Assembly: GCF_014201715.1 (NCBI RefSeq)
Contig: NZ_JACHFD010000013.1
Coordinates: 62,001 to 126,000 of the forward strand
Origin: Haloferula luteola
Lineage (GTDB): Bacteria; Verrucomicrobiota; Verrucomicrobiia; Verrucomicrobiales; Akkermansiaceae
DNA length: 64,000 nt
Direction of reading: 5' to 3'
Part shown: in pieces, positions 28,141 through 37,716 of the stretch
Numbering within the stretch: position 1 is the stretch's first letter
Layout: each line of letters starts with the position of its first letter
Program-made: the position numbers and the translations under genes
The notes under the pieces: generated by a model
The model's input: the letters and a program-made list of their open reading frames with translations, nothing else
What the model was told of the DNA's origin: nothing
The model's database searches: none

Positions 28141-29210
28141 GGGCGGACGGTCCCTTCGATCGTCCAAATTCCCCGTTTGCCATCGAGGCTCGCTTCAGTG
28201 ATCGCCATCACCGTATGCGCATCCACCACAAAGAGCGCATTCCACAGCTGCCCTCTCCCCTCCGGAAACGGAAATGACGGCGTCTCGAAATCCTGCGCCT
28301 TCCCGTTCCCCAGGCACACCGCCATCCTCGAATCGCGCATCTCTCCGTTCTCTGCCAACTGAAAAGACAGCACTGTCACGCCCTTGCGCACCCACCTCAA
28401 ATAGGGCGCACCGGCGTAGGCTCTTGCGGCCAGAGGTTCTTTGAGCGCCCTCCAGCGATGAAAACTGGCGCTGTCGACCACACCGTCCTTCCACCCCCCT
28501 CGCTCCGCAGACGTGCCGAGAATCACGGGCTTAAAGGTGCCCCGCAAACCGTTGTCCTCGATCGCCACCGCAATCCCATTCACCTCCGGCAACGCCACCG
28601 GCACAGGCATGCCATCGCGATGTCCTGACCGGAAAGCAACCGTTTCGGCCTCACTCCAGCTCCGACCCCCATTTTGCGTTCGCAACAGTGAGATCTCCTG
28701 CTCGTTGCTGTCTCGATACGGACCTTCATTGGCAAAATAAACCTGCACCTCACCACTTGCCAGTTCGAGCGCAGCAGGCTCCCAGCAACCGTTCTCAAAC
28801 TCTTTCCCCGCCTCGTAGATCACCTCGGGCTTACCCCATTTCCGGCCCCCATCTGCACTGCGGAAAAAGCCCACCGCAAAGGGATCCGACGAACCCTCCC
28901 GAGGACGCCGATTGAAGAAGCACCAAATCTCCCCATTCTTCCGGACCAAAACCTCCGCATTGGTCAGCCCCGCCCCCTCCTCCCTTCCCACTTCCTGCTC
29001 CACTCCCCAGTGCAGCCCCCCATCTTCAGTGAACCTCACCTGAATCGCCCCTCGCCGAGAATACGCACACATCCACCGCTCTCCATCGATCCGTGCGATC
29101 CGTCCATATCCTCCCCCTTCCGCCACAAGAGTCCGAGACTCCTCTTGCCAATCGATTTCCGCAGCGGAAACCACACCCAAGCCTATCGCCGCCAACAACC
29201 ACGCTCTCAT
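28137..29210 (-). CDS. Secreted sialidase-like (BNR-repeat) glycosidase
   Basis: The 357-residue protein has a signal peptide (MRAWLLAAIGLGVVSAAE) and Asp-box/BNR repeats with the pattern S/T-x-D/N-G-G-x-x-W: TEDGGLHWG, SADGGRKWG and TQNGGRSWS. This is the six-bladed propeller of exo-alpha-sialidases and related enzymes. An arginine-rich first strand (GRIARIDGERWMCAYSRRG) is present, but I cannot confirm the full set of three sialidase arginines, so the activity may differ. I chose the ATG at 29210 because it gives the signal peptide. The gene converges with the PEP-CTERM protease gene. Confidence 0.75.
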   Translation of the reverse strand: MRAWLLAAIGLGVVSAAEIDWQEESRTLVAEGGGYGRIARIDGERWMCAYSRRGAIQVRFTEDGGLHWGVEQEVGREEGAGLTNAEVLVRKNGEIWCFFNRRPREGSSDPFAVGFFRSADGGRKWGKPEVIYEAGKEFENGCWEPAALELASGEVQVYFANEGPYRDSNEQEISLLRTQNGGRSWSEAETVAFRSGHRDGMPVPVALPEVNGIAVAIEDNGLRGTFKPVILGTSAERGGWKDGVVDSASFHRWRALKEPLAARAYAGAPYLRWVRKGVTVLSFQLAENGEMRDSRMAVCLGNGKAQDFETPSFPFPEGRGQLWNALFVVDAHTVMAITEASLDGKRGIWTIEGTVRP

Positions 29211-29389
29211 CGAATCCCAGCTACGCCAAACCGCGATCCAATCTTCCCCAAGAGCTGAAAATCTCACCAACCTCTCTCCCGGAAATCTCCCTTCGTTCCG
29301 AAAGCCCCGGCGTCGGTCGAACCGAGCCTCCCCCTCCATTGGACCCACCGCCCATCGCAGCGGCGATGCCACCGCGACCACCTGGCCAA

Positions 29390-30367
29390 CTATTCAGCGG
29401 CTTTCACTCGTTCCCAAAACCTCTCAAAATCCCCCCCGGCTTCTTCGATCCATTTCGTGTAGTGGGGCACGCGCTCCTCATAGGTGGTGAACGCATTCAG
29501 TCGTGCGTTGTTCACCGGCTCCTCGATCCATGACGTCAAACCCCGCCCCCAACGGGTTCTCAAGGCACGCAATTTTCGGTGAAGCCGATTCAATGCCTCT
29601 TGTTTCGCCTCGCGCTTTTGCTCATCGCTCCTCTCGCTCGCATAAATCTCACGCAGCCGCTCAGACGTCGAAACGATGGCTTCACGGGCAAGCGCGAGCT
29701 TCCTCAGGCGCTCCTCGTACTTCACGACCAGCTGCGGACGCCCTGTATGTCGATACCAACGCCGCACACCTTCCCTCGCGACCGCCTCAGCCAGTGCCTC
29801 GTTCTCATCGGTCTTACCAGCTATGTAGTATTTTCGATGCACCAACTCGTGGAAGATCGTTTCGGCAAAATCCACCTCATCGTAGTCTGCAAAGGTGTTC
29901 AGCACCGGGTCACGAAACCAACCCAGAGTGGAAAATGCATCCACCCCTCCGGACCACACTTCGTAACCCTGTGCCTCGAGTTTGGCCCCCTCCCTCCGCG
30001 CCAAATCTTCACGAAAGTAACCTCGATATGCCTGCCGACCAACGATCGGATACCACCACTTCTTCGGCTCCATCGATAGCTCGGGCGCTGCGTGCAGCAC
30101 CCACACCAAATGATCCCGTTCCAAATCGGCATACCTTTCATAGGCACCGCCGCTGGGCATCTTCAGTTCGCTTTCTGCAAAGGTTAACAGCCGCGCCGTA
30201 AGTTCGAGCCGATCCCGCAGATCGGGATCCTCCGTCGCTTTCAATACCTGCTCGTTCGGATGCGTCCGACGCATCACATCGAGCTGACCCACCGCGGCCT
30301 GAGAATAGAACTCCAGAGTGCTGCAAGAACTCAGCACCATACCCGCCAGCAACGCCACCCGCCCCAT
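29390..30367 (-). CDS. Zinc aminopeptidase-like lipoprotein (COG4324 type)
   Basis: The 325-residue protein carries a lipoprotein signal (LLAGMVLSSC, lipid Cys at position 15) and the zinc motif HELVH (His173, Glu174, His177) with a downstream ENEALAEAVAREG segment offering the third Glu ligand. Other hallmarks are WYPIVGRQAYRGYF and SWIEEPVNNARLN, which fit the predicted aminopeptidases of COG4324. It is probably held in the outer or inner membrane by its lipid. The start is uncertain: the ATG at 30367 comes one base after the tadA stop; 30382 and 30403 are alternatives that overlap tadA. Confidence 0.8.
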   Translation of the reverse strand: MGRVALLAGMVLSSCSTLEFYSQAAVGQLDVMRRTHPNEQVLKATEDPDLRDRLELTARLLTFAESELKMPSGGAYERYADLERDHLVWVLHAAPELSMEPKKWWYPIVGRQAYRGYFREDLARREGAKLEAQGYEVWSGGVDAFSTLGWFRDPVLNTFADYDEVDFAETIFHELVHRKYYIAGKTDENEALAEAVAREGVRRWYRHTGRPQLVVKYEERLRKLALAREAIVSTSERLREIYASERSDEQKREAKQEALNRLHRKLRALRTRWGRGLTSWIEEPVNNARLNAFTTYEERVPHYTKWIEEAGGDFERFWERVKAAE

Positions 30368-30368
30368 A

Positions 30369-30893
30369 TCAGGCGAGTTCATCAGGATGCGCTTTCGCTG
30401 CATCCCGCAGCGCTTTCTTCTTCGCTCTGGCCTCGCGAAAGAATCCCTGAATCAATGCCAGACATTCCTCCCCGAGAACTCCCGAGACCGTCTCACAGCG
30501 ATGATTCAATGGCGGGTTTGCATCCAGCAAATGGATCCATCCACCGGCAGCTCCTGCCTTTTCATCAGGACATCCAAAAACCACACGGTCAGGCCGACAG
30601 TGAACGATCGCCCCCGCACACATCGGGCAAGGCTCCTTGGTCACATAAAGCGTGCAGCCTTCCAGCCGCCAATCTCCGACAGCTTGCTGAGCCGCCGTGA
30701 GAGCCAGCATCTCCGCATGCGCCGTCGCGTCCTTGAGGGTTTCCACCTGATTCCAGGCCCGACCAATGATCCTGCCTTCGCGGACGACCACCGCACCGAT
30801 CGGTACCTCCGTCGCATCATACGCGCGTTTGGCCTCCCGAAGCGCCTGGCGCATCCAGTAGTCATCACCGAGAATTTCGAAGGGTTCGTCCAT
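30369..30893 (-). CDS. tadA: tRNA adenosine(34) deaminase / nucleoside deaminase
   Basis: The 174-residue protein has the deaminase zinc site: HAEMLAL (His and catalytic Glu) and PCPMCAGA (two Cys). The family converts A34 of tRNA-Arg to inosine. The N-terminus (YWMRQALREAKRAY) and GCPDEKAGAAGG are typical. The C-terminus has a basic tail (AKKKALRDAAKA). I use the ATG at 30893; a GTG six codons earlier gives the alternative start. A guanine deaminase role is possible for some relatives, but TadA is the best call. Confidence 0.85.
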   Translation of the reverse strand: MDEPFEILGDDYWMRQALREAKRAYDATEVPIGAVVVREGRIIGRAWNQVETLKDATAHAEMLALTAAQQAVGDWRLEGCTLYVTKEPCPMCAGAIVHCRPDRVVFGCPDEKAGAAGGWIHLLDANPPLNHRCETVSGVLGEECLALIQGFFREARAKKKALRDAAKAHPDELA

Positions 30894-30987
30894 ACAAGGT
30901 AGGGGATTCACCTGGAGATCACGAGACGCTCAAGTCATGGAGTCCTTTTCCCATCAAGCTCGTTAGGATCTCGATGGGGGACGGATT

Positions 30988-31866
30988 TCATCGGGTGACT
31001 TCCGTCCCAATGCCGCCGTCCGTGAAGATCTCGAGGAGTAAGGCGTGAGGAAGTCGGCCGTCGACAAAGTGAACTTTTCGAACCCCTGCATTCAGCGCAT
31101 CCATCGCACTTCGGATCTTCGGGATCATGCCTCCAGTGATTGTTCCGTCGGACATCAATGCCTCCGCCTCTTGGCGGTTGATCGAATGAATCAGGGTGTC
31201 GGGGAAAGACGGATCACGCATCACTCCTGGAACATCGGAAAGGTACACCAGCTTAGAAACTCGCAGCTCCTTCGCCAAGGCCGCCGCGGCCAGATCGGCA
31301 TTGATATTCAGAGGCTTTCCCGTCGCCAACTCAGCGGCCAATGGGGAAATCACCGGCACGATCCCCGCTCGAAATGCGGGCTCCATGTTGGCCAGCTGAC
31401 AGCCGACCACTTCGCCGACGCGCCCAATGTCGACCGGTTGGCCGGCGGCATCTTTCGCGCGCATCTTCTCGCCCAGAAAAACATCCGTGCCGGGAATGCC
31501 CGTCGCCTTGCCTCCAAACTCCCGGATCATCTGCACCAACCCGGGATTGATCTCATTCGAAAGGACTTTCTCCACGATCCCGATCGCCTCCTCGCTGGTT
31601 TTCCGGAAACCACCGATGAACTCCGCTTCCAGCCCGGCCGTCTTCATGGCGGCAGAAATCGCCTTGCCGCCGCCGTGAACGACAATCGGGTGGATTCCGG
31701 CAACCTCAAGAAAGACGATGTCCCGCATTACTTTGCGCACCAATTCGGGGTCTTCCATCGCGGAACCTCCCATCTTGATGAGAAACGTCTTCCCTCGGAA
31801 GGCCTGAAGATAAGGGAGAGCCTCAATGAGGGCTTCGGCTTTGTCGGTGGAGTTCTGCAAGCTCAT
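30988..31866 (-). CDS. argB: Acetylglutamate kinase
   Basis: This enzyme phosphorylates N-acetylglutamate in arginine synthesis. The 292-residue protein has the ATP/acetylglutamate site signatures IKMGGSAM, VVHGGGKAIS, NINADLAAAALA and LSDVPGVM, and the TGGMIPKIRSA stretch near the end. The long N-terminal helix (LIEALPYLQAFRGK) is typical of hexameric, arginine-inhibited forms. I use the ATG at 31866 (MSLQNSTDKAEA). No other arg genes are adjacent. Confidence 0.95.
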   Translation of the reverse strand: MSLQNSTDKAEALIEALPYLQAFRGKTFLIKMGGSAMEDPELVRKVMRDIVFLEVAGIHPIVVHGGGKAISAAMKTAGLEAEFIGGFRKTSEEAIGIVEKVLSNEINPGLVQMIREFGGKATGIPGTDVFLGEKMRAKDAAGQPVDIGRVGEVVGCQLANMEPAFRAGIVPVISPLAAELATGKPLNINADLAAAALAKELRVSKLVYLSDVPGVMRDPSFPDTLIHSINRQEAEALMSDGTITGGMIPKIRSAMDALNAGVRKVHFVDGRLPHALLLEIFTDGGIGTEVTR

Positions 31867-31919
31867 GGCGCTGGCACCACCCGACCACGGAGACGCCTCC
31901 AATGCAAGCCGGTGCCCGC

Positions 31920-33272
31920 CTATCGCTTGCGCTTGCGACGGGGTTTCTTCTTCGCCGCCGCGGCCGCCTTCTCGACCAGAGTTTCCTGCTCATCACTTTT
32001 CACGACGCCCACTCGGTTTGACCATCGAGCATACTCGCTCGCAAGAAAGGCACTCAACGGCAAAACAGCCAAGGCCAGCAACGGCGGATGAAGGTGAGCC
32101 TGTCTCAAAACCACCGCCGACAAAACCACCAGTCCGACCGTCAACCCAGCAGCCGTCGCCGCTCGCAATTCGATCATCCGCCCCCGCATCAGCCCGGCGC
32201 TCATCAATGCACCGCCCAGCAGCAATCCCAGCTCAGCCAAGCCGTGAAATCGTGGCACCGGAGTGAGCGATGTTCGCACCGGGGCCGAGCGTATCAACGC
32301 ATCCACGGCAGCCACGCCAGAAGCCCAGGCCACATCTTCTTTGGGAGCCAAAACCCGCCCATCAGCCACCAGCACCGGATGACGACCCTCCAGCACCTCA
32401 CTCGGGACTGATTCTTCAATCACCGCCTTCAAGGGCACCCGGTTGACCTCAGGAATCTCCTCGGGCAAACGGGCTCGACCACGAAAATCAATGGGAATCC
32501 TCGGACCGTTCGCACCCAACCGGATCACTTGACCCACCTCAATATCCACCTCGTCAAAGGGTAATTCTAGTCGCGCGATCTCCAGTGCCAGCGGCAACGA
32601 AAAAACCACCCGGTCGCCCCACCGAGCCAACAGATACGTGCGTTCCGATTCTTCCTTCTCGCTCTCCAACCGGGTGAAGCCAGCAAGCGTCCGACGCCCA
32701 CCCAACTCAGGTGCCACGCCGCGCACCGCGTTGACCACAGGAAGTTCTGTCACATCCCCCGACACTCGGTCTTCATCAATGGAAGCCCGCAAAAATGGCG
32801 CAGCGACGGGTTCTCCAGCCGTCGAATCTTTCAGCGGAAAGCCCAAAACCAGCCCATCAAAACGATCCATCACCCCGCGCATCGCCTGCAAGGCCAGCAC
32901 ATCCGGCTCTTCCCACTGCAACGGGTATCCGAATCCCAAATGGGAAAGACCCGCACCATGAAGACGCGCCAGCACCACCGCCACATCCGAGGGCGGCGGC
33001 GGCATCGCTTCAAACCACCCCTCCGGGTCCTCCTCCAAGGTCAGCAAACTCAACGGCTCCACTTCCGCTGGTGGCGCAGCACGAACAATCTGCCGCGGGT
33101 CCGTCGCGCTCCCCATCCCCTCAATCTCAGGATTCCCTCCATACAACCCAGAGAAAACCCGCCGATCCGCCCGCTCCAAGGCAGGAATCGAGGGGGTCCC
33201 CGCCAGCATCAGCAAGCCGACGCCCAAGGCGACGACCGCTCCAGCCAATCGTGGATGCTCGATCCGAATCAC
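31920..33272 (-). CDS. CHASE2-like membrane protein
   Basis: The 450-residue protein starts with GTG. One membrane helix near the N-terminus (AGAVVALGVGLLMLAG) is followed by an outside domain of about 300 residues and three helices near the C-terminus (about 345-415), then a lysine- and arginine-rich tail (KKKPRRKRKR). The arrangement, and stretches such as ADRRVF and the PVLVADG segment, resemble CHASE2 sensor domains, but no kinase or cyclase domain is attached. It may therefore be a sensor partner for another protein. The call is by architecture only. Confidence 0.6.
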   Translation of the reverse strand: MIRIEHPRLAGAVVALGVGLLMLAGTPSIPALERADRRVFSGLYGGNPEIEGMGSATDPRQIVRAAPPAEVEPLSLLTLEEDPEGWFEAMPPPPSDVAVVLARLHGAGLSHLGFGYPLQWEEPDVLALQAMRGVMDRFDGLVLGFPLKDSTAGEPVAAPFLRASIDEDRVSGDVTELPVVNAVRGVAPELGGRRTLAGFTRLESEKEESERTYLLARWGDRVVFSLPLALEIARLELPFDEVDIEVGQVIRLGANGPRIPIDFRGRARLPEEIPEVNRVPLKAVIEESVPSEVLEGRHPVLVADGRVLAPKEDVAWASGVAAVDALIRSAPVRTSLTPVPRFHGLAELGLLLGGALMSAGLMRGRMIELRAATAAGLTVGLVVLSAVVLRQAHLHPPLLALAVLPLSAFLASEYARWSNRVGVVKSDEQETLVEKAAAAAKKKPRRKRKR

Positions 33273-33315
33273 GGCCCGACCGATAGCGTCTGTGGCGGGG
33301 GTGGAAAGCGAAACG

Positions 33316-34272
33316 TCAGCCGATCGCCGACTCCAACACCGGTTTCAGCTTTTCTCCAATTGGCAGCCCTTCGGTGACCTCCGCCAAAAACCGCGCCGCC
33401 ACCGGCACATGCGGACGATACCATTCGTCCTTCCGATTCCTCAAAATATTCCCGTAAGCCCCCAACGCCTGCATCAGGCGCTGCGCAGCACACTCCCGAA
33501 AAACCTGCTCCGCCGGGCGGTCCTCGGCAATGTCCTCCCAGAGGTCCATCAACTTTTCCCGCTCCTCAGCACTATGGTCCATGTAGGGATCATAGATCAA
33601 CGAGGCCAAATCGTATTCCTGGCGACCCCGGCGCATGCCCTGAAAATCGATCCAATAGGCCTTTCCATCGACTCGCATGAGGTTCTGCGACTGGAAATCC
33701 CGATGCACCAGATGCTTGGCCGAGGCCCCCAGCCGATCCGCCAGCTGCAAAAACTCGGGGGCCTCCCGCAACGCCTCTGCATCCCCACCCTGCAAACCTT
33801 CCACGAAATGATCGAAAAAGTATTCCTGCTCCCACCGATACATCCCGGCATCAAACGATGGATTGAACTCCACGTCCTTCGCCGCCCGGCAATAGAACAA
33901 TTTGTCGAGCTGCCGAAACGCTGAGCGGTAATAGGGCTCCCTCTCTTTCCAGGGCTCATCCTTTAGATCGAGAAGATCTTCATCGCCCAGGTCCTCGACC
34001 AGCGCCACGCGCCACTTCAGATTCTCGTGGAGAATCGAAGCCACATTCAGGCCCGCCTTTTCCTCCAGAAAATGAGCGACCTTCGGGTAAAAATCATTGT
34101 CCGGCCGCTCGTCGGTCCAGGAGATCCCAATGAACGGCTCGTATTCCTCGGTGACCACCCGCACAATCGTTCTCCCGGATGCGCCTTTGGTAATCGGGGT
34201 CAGCGTTACCGGAACGGTCGGGTCGAACTCCAGATACTGCCGGACGGTCGTGAGAATGGAATCGGCGGACAT
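33316..34272 (-). CDS. amgK: Aminoglycoside-phosphotransferase-fold sugar kinase, probable AmgK
   Basis: The 318-residue protein shows the APH catalytic loop HRDFQSQNLM and the metal site DFQGMRRGRQEYDLASL, a combination typical of the COG3178 kinases that phosphorylate N-acetylmuramate or N-acetylglucosamine at C1 (AmgK of the murein recycling path). The usual partner, a MurU-type nucleotidyltransferase, is not next to it here, so the role is a prediction. I start at the ATG at 34272. It overlaps no neighbour and lies 70 bases after the antiporter gene. Confidence 0.7.
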   Translation of the reverse strand: MSADSILTTVRQYLEFDPTVPVTLTPITKGASGRTIVRVVTEEYEPFIGISWTDERPDNDFYPKVAHFLEEKAGLNVASILHENLKWRVALVEDLGDEDLLDLKDEPWKEREPYYRSAFRQLDKLFYCRAAKDVEFNPSFDAGMYRWEQEYFFDHFVEGLQGGDAEALREAPEFLQLADRLGASAKHLVHRDFQSQNLMRVDGKAYWIDFQGMRRGRQEYDLASLIYDPYMDHSAEEREKLMDLWEDIAEDRPAEQVFRECAAQRLMQALGAYGNILRNRKDEWYRPHVPVAARFLAEVTEGLPIGEKLKPVLESAIG

Positions 34273-34342
34273 GGCTCGCGCGGAGATATCCCGGCCCACG
34301 CCCTTTGGAGCAAGGGAAAATCCCCGCCTCCCTCGACTCCCC

Positions 34343-36088
34343 TCAGACCTCCGTCTCCTCCACCACGATCTCTTTGACCTCCTCGTCCTCGAGATCCGCC
34401 CGTTGATAGGCACTCATCGCCGCACGAATCATGGCGCCGGCGCTCTCCGCCTCATCGTGGATCACGTTGACTCCCATCGCATCGAGCCGAGCCACCTCGT
34501 TCGGAAACTTAGCCCGTGCAAACACACACACTCCTGGATTTCGCTCCCGCACCAAAGGCAAGGCGGCCACCGTCAATTCCACAGCCGGAAAGGTGAACGC
34601 CACCATTCGCGCCCGCCCAATTGCCGCCAGATCCAAAGCCTCCGGGTGCGTGGCATCCGCGAACAAGACCGGCTGACCTTCCTTTTTCAGGCGTTTCACC
34701 GTGTCCACGTTCAACTCCAGCACCAGAGTATCAATCCCACAACGCCGCAGTGCCTCATTGAGCGAGCTTCCCACCGGGCCATAACCACAGATCACCGCAT
34801 GGTCCTCGATTCCTCCCACCGCGGCACCGAGCGCCATCCCCGCTGGCGGACGTTGGTGGGCTTTGATCCATCCTTTGCTCTCCAACCACTTCCCGAACGG
34901 ACCGGCTTTCTTCATCAAACCTGGCACCAAGCCCATCGATACCGCCGTGCAGGCCAGCAACAACTGCTCAACGCCGGGATCCATCGGCCGCAGCTCCCCT
35001 GCTTTGGAAAGCAGTACCAGCGAAAACTCTCCCGTACTCGCCAAACTCGCTCCTGCCAACAAGGCCGGCCTCATCGGCACCTTCAACAGCCGCGCCGCCC
35101 CTGTCACCACCAACGCCTTCATCACGAGCAAACAAAGGGTTCCCGTGAGTACCCACCACCACTGATCCAGAACCGCTCCGACATCGATCATCAACCCCAC
35201 CGAGACAAAGAAGATCGTCAGGAAAAGGTCTTTGAATGGCAACACATCCGCCATGATTCGATGGGCGTAGATCGACTCGCTCACCACCAAGCCCGCCGCG
35301 AACGCCCCCAGCGACAAAGACAAATTCAGCGCCTCTCCTCCCAGTGCCACCGCCGCACACAAAGCAATCACCGTCAGCGTGAACAACTCCCGCGATCGGG
35401 TCCGTGCCACGGCGTGCAACAAGGGCGTGACTCCGTATTTTCCCAACAGCAAAGCCGCCCCCAAAAACAAGGCCCCCTTTCCAAGCGCCGTCGCGACTCC
35501 AACCAAGGGGCTGCTGCCCTTTCCATACAAGGCAGGGAGCACCAGGATGAAAAGGATCACCAAAATATCCTGAAACAAGGCCATCCCCAAAGAAGCGCGG
35601 GCCCCCGGATTGTGAGCCTGGCCGAGATCCTGGAAGGATTTCATCGCCACTGCCGTCGAACTCAATGCCACCGCCACCCCGATCACGGCACACTCCGCCC
35701 CCCCCAGTCCCGCCAGCGCCGCCGCCAAAGCCGCCACCCCTCCACAGAGCGCCACCTGCAATCCGCCTCCGAACAATGCCACCCGCCAAAGATGCCGCAA
35801 CTCTCCCAGCGAAAACTCAATGCCGAGAGTGAACATCAACAAAATCACTCCTAACTCCCCCAGATTCCCAATCACCGGATCCTCCCGTCCCGCTCCGACC
35901 AGCCCCAGCAAACCGCTGTTCGCGATCAGGATCCCGACCGCAAAATAGCCCACCAAAAGACTTTGGCGAAACTTCACTAACAACAACGAAACCAATACCG
36001 CGAGCACCAGCACCAAGGCCAGCACCCCGAAAAACGGAGTGATCGTCGAGCCCCCCGCAGCCACCATGTCCAACACCATCGCCGGCAT
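34343..36088 (-). CDS. CPA2-family cation:proton antiporter with RCK domain (KefB/YbaL type)
   Basis: About 12 membrane helices fill residues 10-400, starting with FFGVLALVLVLAVLVSLLL and including the family segment GELGVILLMFTLGIEFSL. An RCK/TrkA-N nucleotide-binding domain follows (HAVICGYGPVGSSLNEALR, a Rossmann G-x-G-x-x-G, then LFADATHPEAL). Such proteins exchange K+ or Na+ for H+ and are gated by bound ligands. The start is uncertain among ATGs at 36088, 36079 and 36067. It is divergent from the halogenase-like genes. Confidence 0.88.
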   Translation of the reverse strand: MPAMVLDMVAAGGSTITPFFGVLALVLVLAVLVSLLLVKFRQSLLVGYFAVGILIANSGLLGLVGAGREDPVIGNLGELGVILLMFTLGIEFSLGELRHLWRVALFGGGLQVALCGGVAALAAALAGLGGAECAVIGVAVALSSTAVAMKSFQDLGQAHNPGARASLGMALFQDILVILFILVLPALYGKGSSPLVGVATALGKGALFLGAALLLGKYGVTPLLHAVARTRSRELFTLTVIALCAAVALGGEALNLSLSLGAFAAGLVVSESIYAHRIMADVLPFKDLFLTIFFVSVGLMIDVGAVLDQWWWVLTGTLCLLVMKALVVTGAARLLKVPMRPALLAGASLASTGEFSLVLLSKAGELRPMDPGVEQLLLACTAVSMGLVPGLMKKAGPFGKWLESKGWIKAHQRPPAGMALGAAVGGIEDHAVICGYGPVGSSLNEALRRCGIDTLVLELNVDTVKRLKKEGQPVLFADATHPEALDLAAIGRARMVAFTFPAVELTVAALPLVRERNPGVCVFARAKFPNEVARLDAMGVNVIHDEAESAGAMIRAAMSAYQRADLEDEEVKEIVVEETEV

Positions 36089-36228
36089 CCTAGGCCGATG
36101 CCGTGCCATGCAAAATGGATTTTTGGCATTCCCGCCGAGACACCTGCAGCGGCAGGAAATCCCGCGCATCGAAGTCACCCTTCCTCCTTGCCGCGGGACA
36201 GAAATGCGGTCTGATGTCGGCAAAATCC

Positions 36229-37716
36229 ATGCATTCCACCGCGAACCCGAAAATCCTCATTCTCGGCGGCGGGCTCGACGGCCTTGTCGCCGCCCTGAGC
36301 CTCCGCGCACGGGGCTCCAACATCGACATCACCGTCCTGCGTCCGCCCAACCTTTCCGCACCCCTGCCCGACGAAAGCACCGACGCGGCCTTGCCCAGCT
36401 TCCTCCATGACTTCCTCGGCATCTCACCCGCCCGACTTCACCATTCTGTGAAGCCCGTGTGGAAGCTCGGATCCCGCCTCGAATGGGGTCCCCGGGAAGA
36501 TTTCCTCCTCACTTACGACCCTCAATTCACCCAAATCCCCAAAGGGGTCACCAAAGCTGCCGGCTACTATGCTGCCGTCGAAATCCAAGACATCAGCCGC
36601 TCAGCCGCATTCATTCGACGCGATAAAGCCTTCCCCACCGGACCGCTTGGCAAGCCCGCTCTCCAAGGGGGCTACGGCTATCACTTGAAGTCCGAACCCC
36701 TCCTCGAACTTCTCGAAACCCTCGCAAAGGAACAGGGCATTCAAATCCTCGACGAGGAAATCATCCGGGTCGACTCCGCCAACGGAGAACTCCGAGGGGT
36801 TCACCTCCAGCAATCCGGGCAACTTGAGGCCGATCTTTACGTGGATGCCTCCGGACAGGCCGCTGCCTGGATCCGCGGTGAACTGGGAGTGGAGTTTCTG
36901 AAGTTTTCCTCACTGATCGCCGACGCGTGGTGCGCGGTCCGCGTTCCCCGTCCCGAAGGCCCCATTCACCCCCACACCACGTTCCGCACCCAGCCCCACG
37001 GGTGGTCCTGGCAAATCGAACACGAAGACTCGATTCAGGTAGGACAGGTCTTCTCCTCCGAACACCATGCCGCCGAAGACATCGAGGCCCTGCTGCGTGA
37101 AACCCATCCAGAGGCCTCCGCACCCCTCCGCGGAACCTTCCAACGCGGTCATGTCGAAACCCCGTGGGTCGGCAACGTCGTCGCCATTGGCGCTGCGATG
37201 GGGGACGCCGAACCTCTCGTCACCGGTCGCCTTTCCCAACTCGCCCATGAATGTCGCTGGCTAGCGGAATTGCTTGAAGCTTGTGCTTTCTGCCCCGGCG
37301 AAGTCGAACGCCAATTCTACTGCCGACGCACCCTCGCTTTGCGCAAAGAGGCCCGCGATCTCACCGCCTTACTTCACGCCCACAACCACCGTCTCGACAC
37401 CCCATTCTGGATCACCTCCCGCGCTCAGGCACAGTTCGCGGATCTTGAGAACTTCCTCGCCGCATATCGAGAAATTGGTCCCTCTCCACTCCTGGGAGCC
37501 AGCCTTCCCACCCAACCCTCCGCCTACGGATTGGAGGGCTACCTCGCTTTGCTCATCGGTCTTCGCCTCCCCTTCGACAACGTCCATCTCACCCAACCGG
37601 AGGAAACCGAACGCGTCCACCAAGCACACCGCCGTCACGCCCAGACCGCCGCCACCGCTCTCGGCGTCCGTGAAATCCTCGCCGCCACCCGCACCCCCTC
37701 CTGGAACTGGTCATGA
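36229..37716 (+). CDS. Flavin-dependent tryptophan-halogenase-family protein, copy 1 (catalytic Lys kept)
   Basis: The 495-residue protein begins with the FAD-binding GGGLDG loop and aligns along its length with tryptophan halogenases such as PrnA. The catalytic lysine is present (Lys79 in PVWKLGSRL), and the C-terminal DTPFWITSR segment matches the PrnA DTPFWLANR. Two features depart from true halogenases: the WxWxIP motif reads WSWQIE (Pro replaced by Glu, residues 259-264), and the EPLESTG active-site loop reads EPLVTG, so the conserved Glu is missing. It may hydroxylate or halogenate a different substrate. The stop overlaps the next gene by four bases. I use the ATG at 36229; 36214 is an alternative. 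Confidence 0.78.
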   Translation: MHSTANPKILILGGGLDGLVAALSLRARGSNIDITVLRPPNLSAPLPDESTDAALPSFLHDFLGISPARLHHSVKPVWKLGSRLEWGPREDFLLTYDPQFTQIPKGVTKAAGYYAAVEIQDISRSAAFIRRDKAFPTGPLGKPALQGGYGYHLKSEPLLELLETLAKEQGIQILDEEIIRVDSANGELRGVHLQQSGQLEADLYVDASGQAAAWIRGELGVEFLKFSSLIADAWCAVRVPRPEGPIHPHTTFRTQPHGWSWQIEHEDSIQVGQVFSSEHHAAEDIEALLRETHPEASAPLRGTFQRGHVETPWVGNVVAIGAAMGDAEPLVTGRLSQLAHECRWLAELLEACAFCPGEVERQFYCRRTLALRKEARDLTALLHAHNHRLDTPFWITSRAQAQFADLENFLAAYREIGPSPLLGASLPTQPSAYGLEGYLALLIGLRLPFDNVHLTQPEETERVHQAHRRHAQTAATALGVREILAATRTPSWNWS

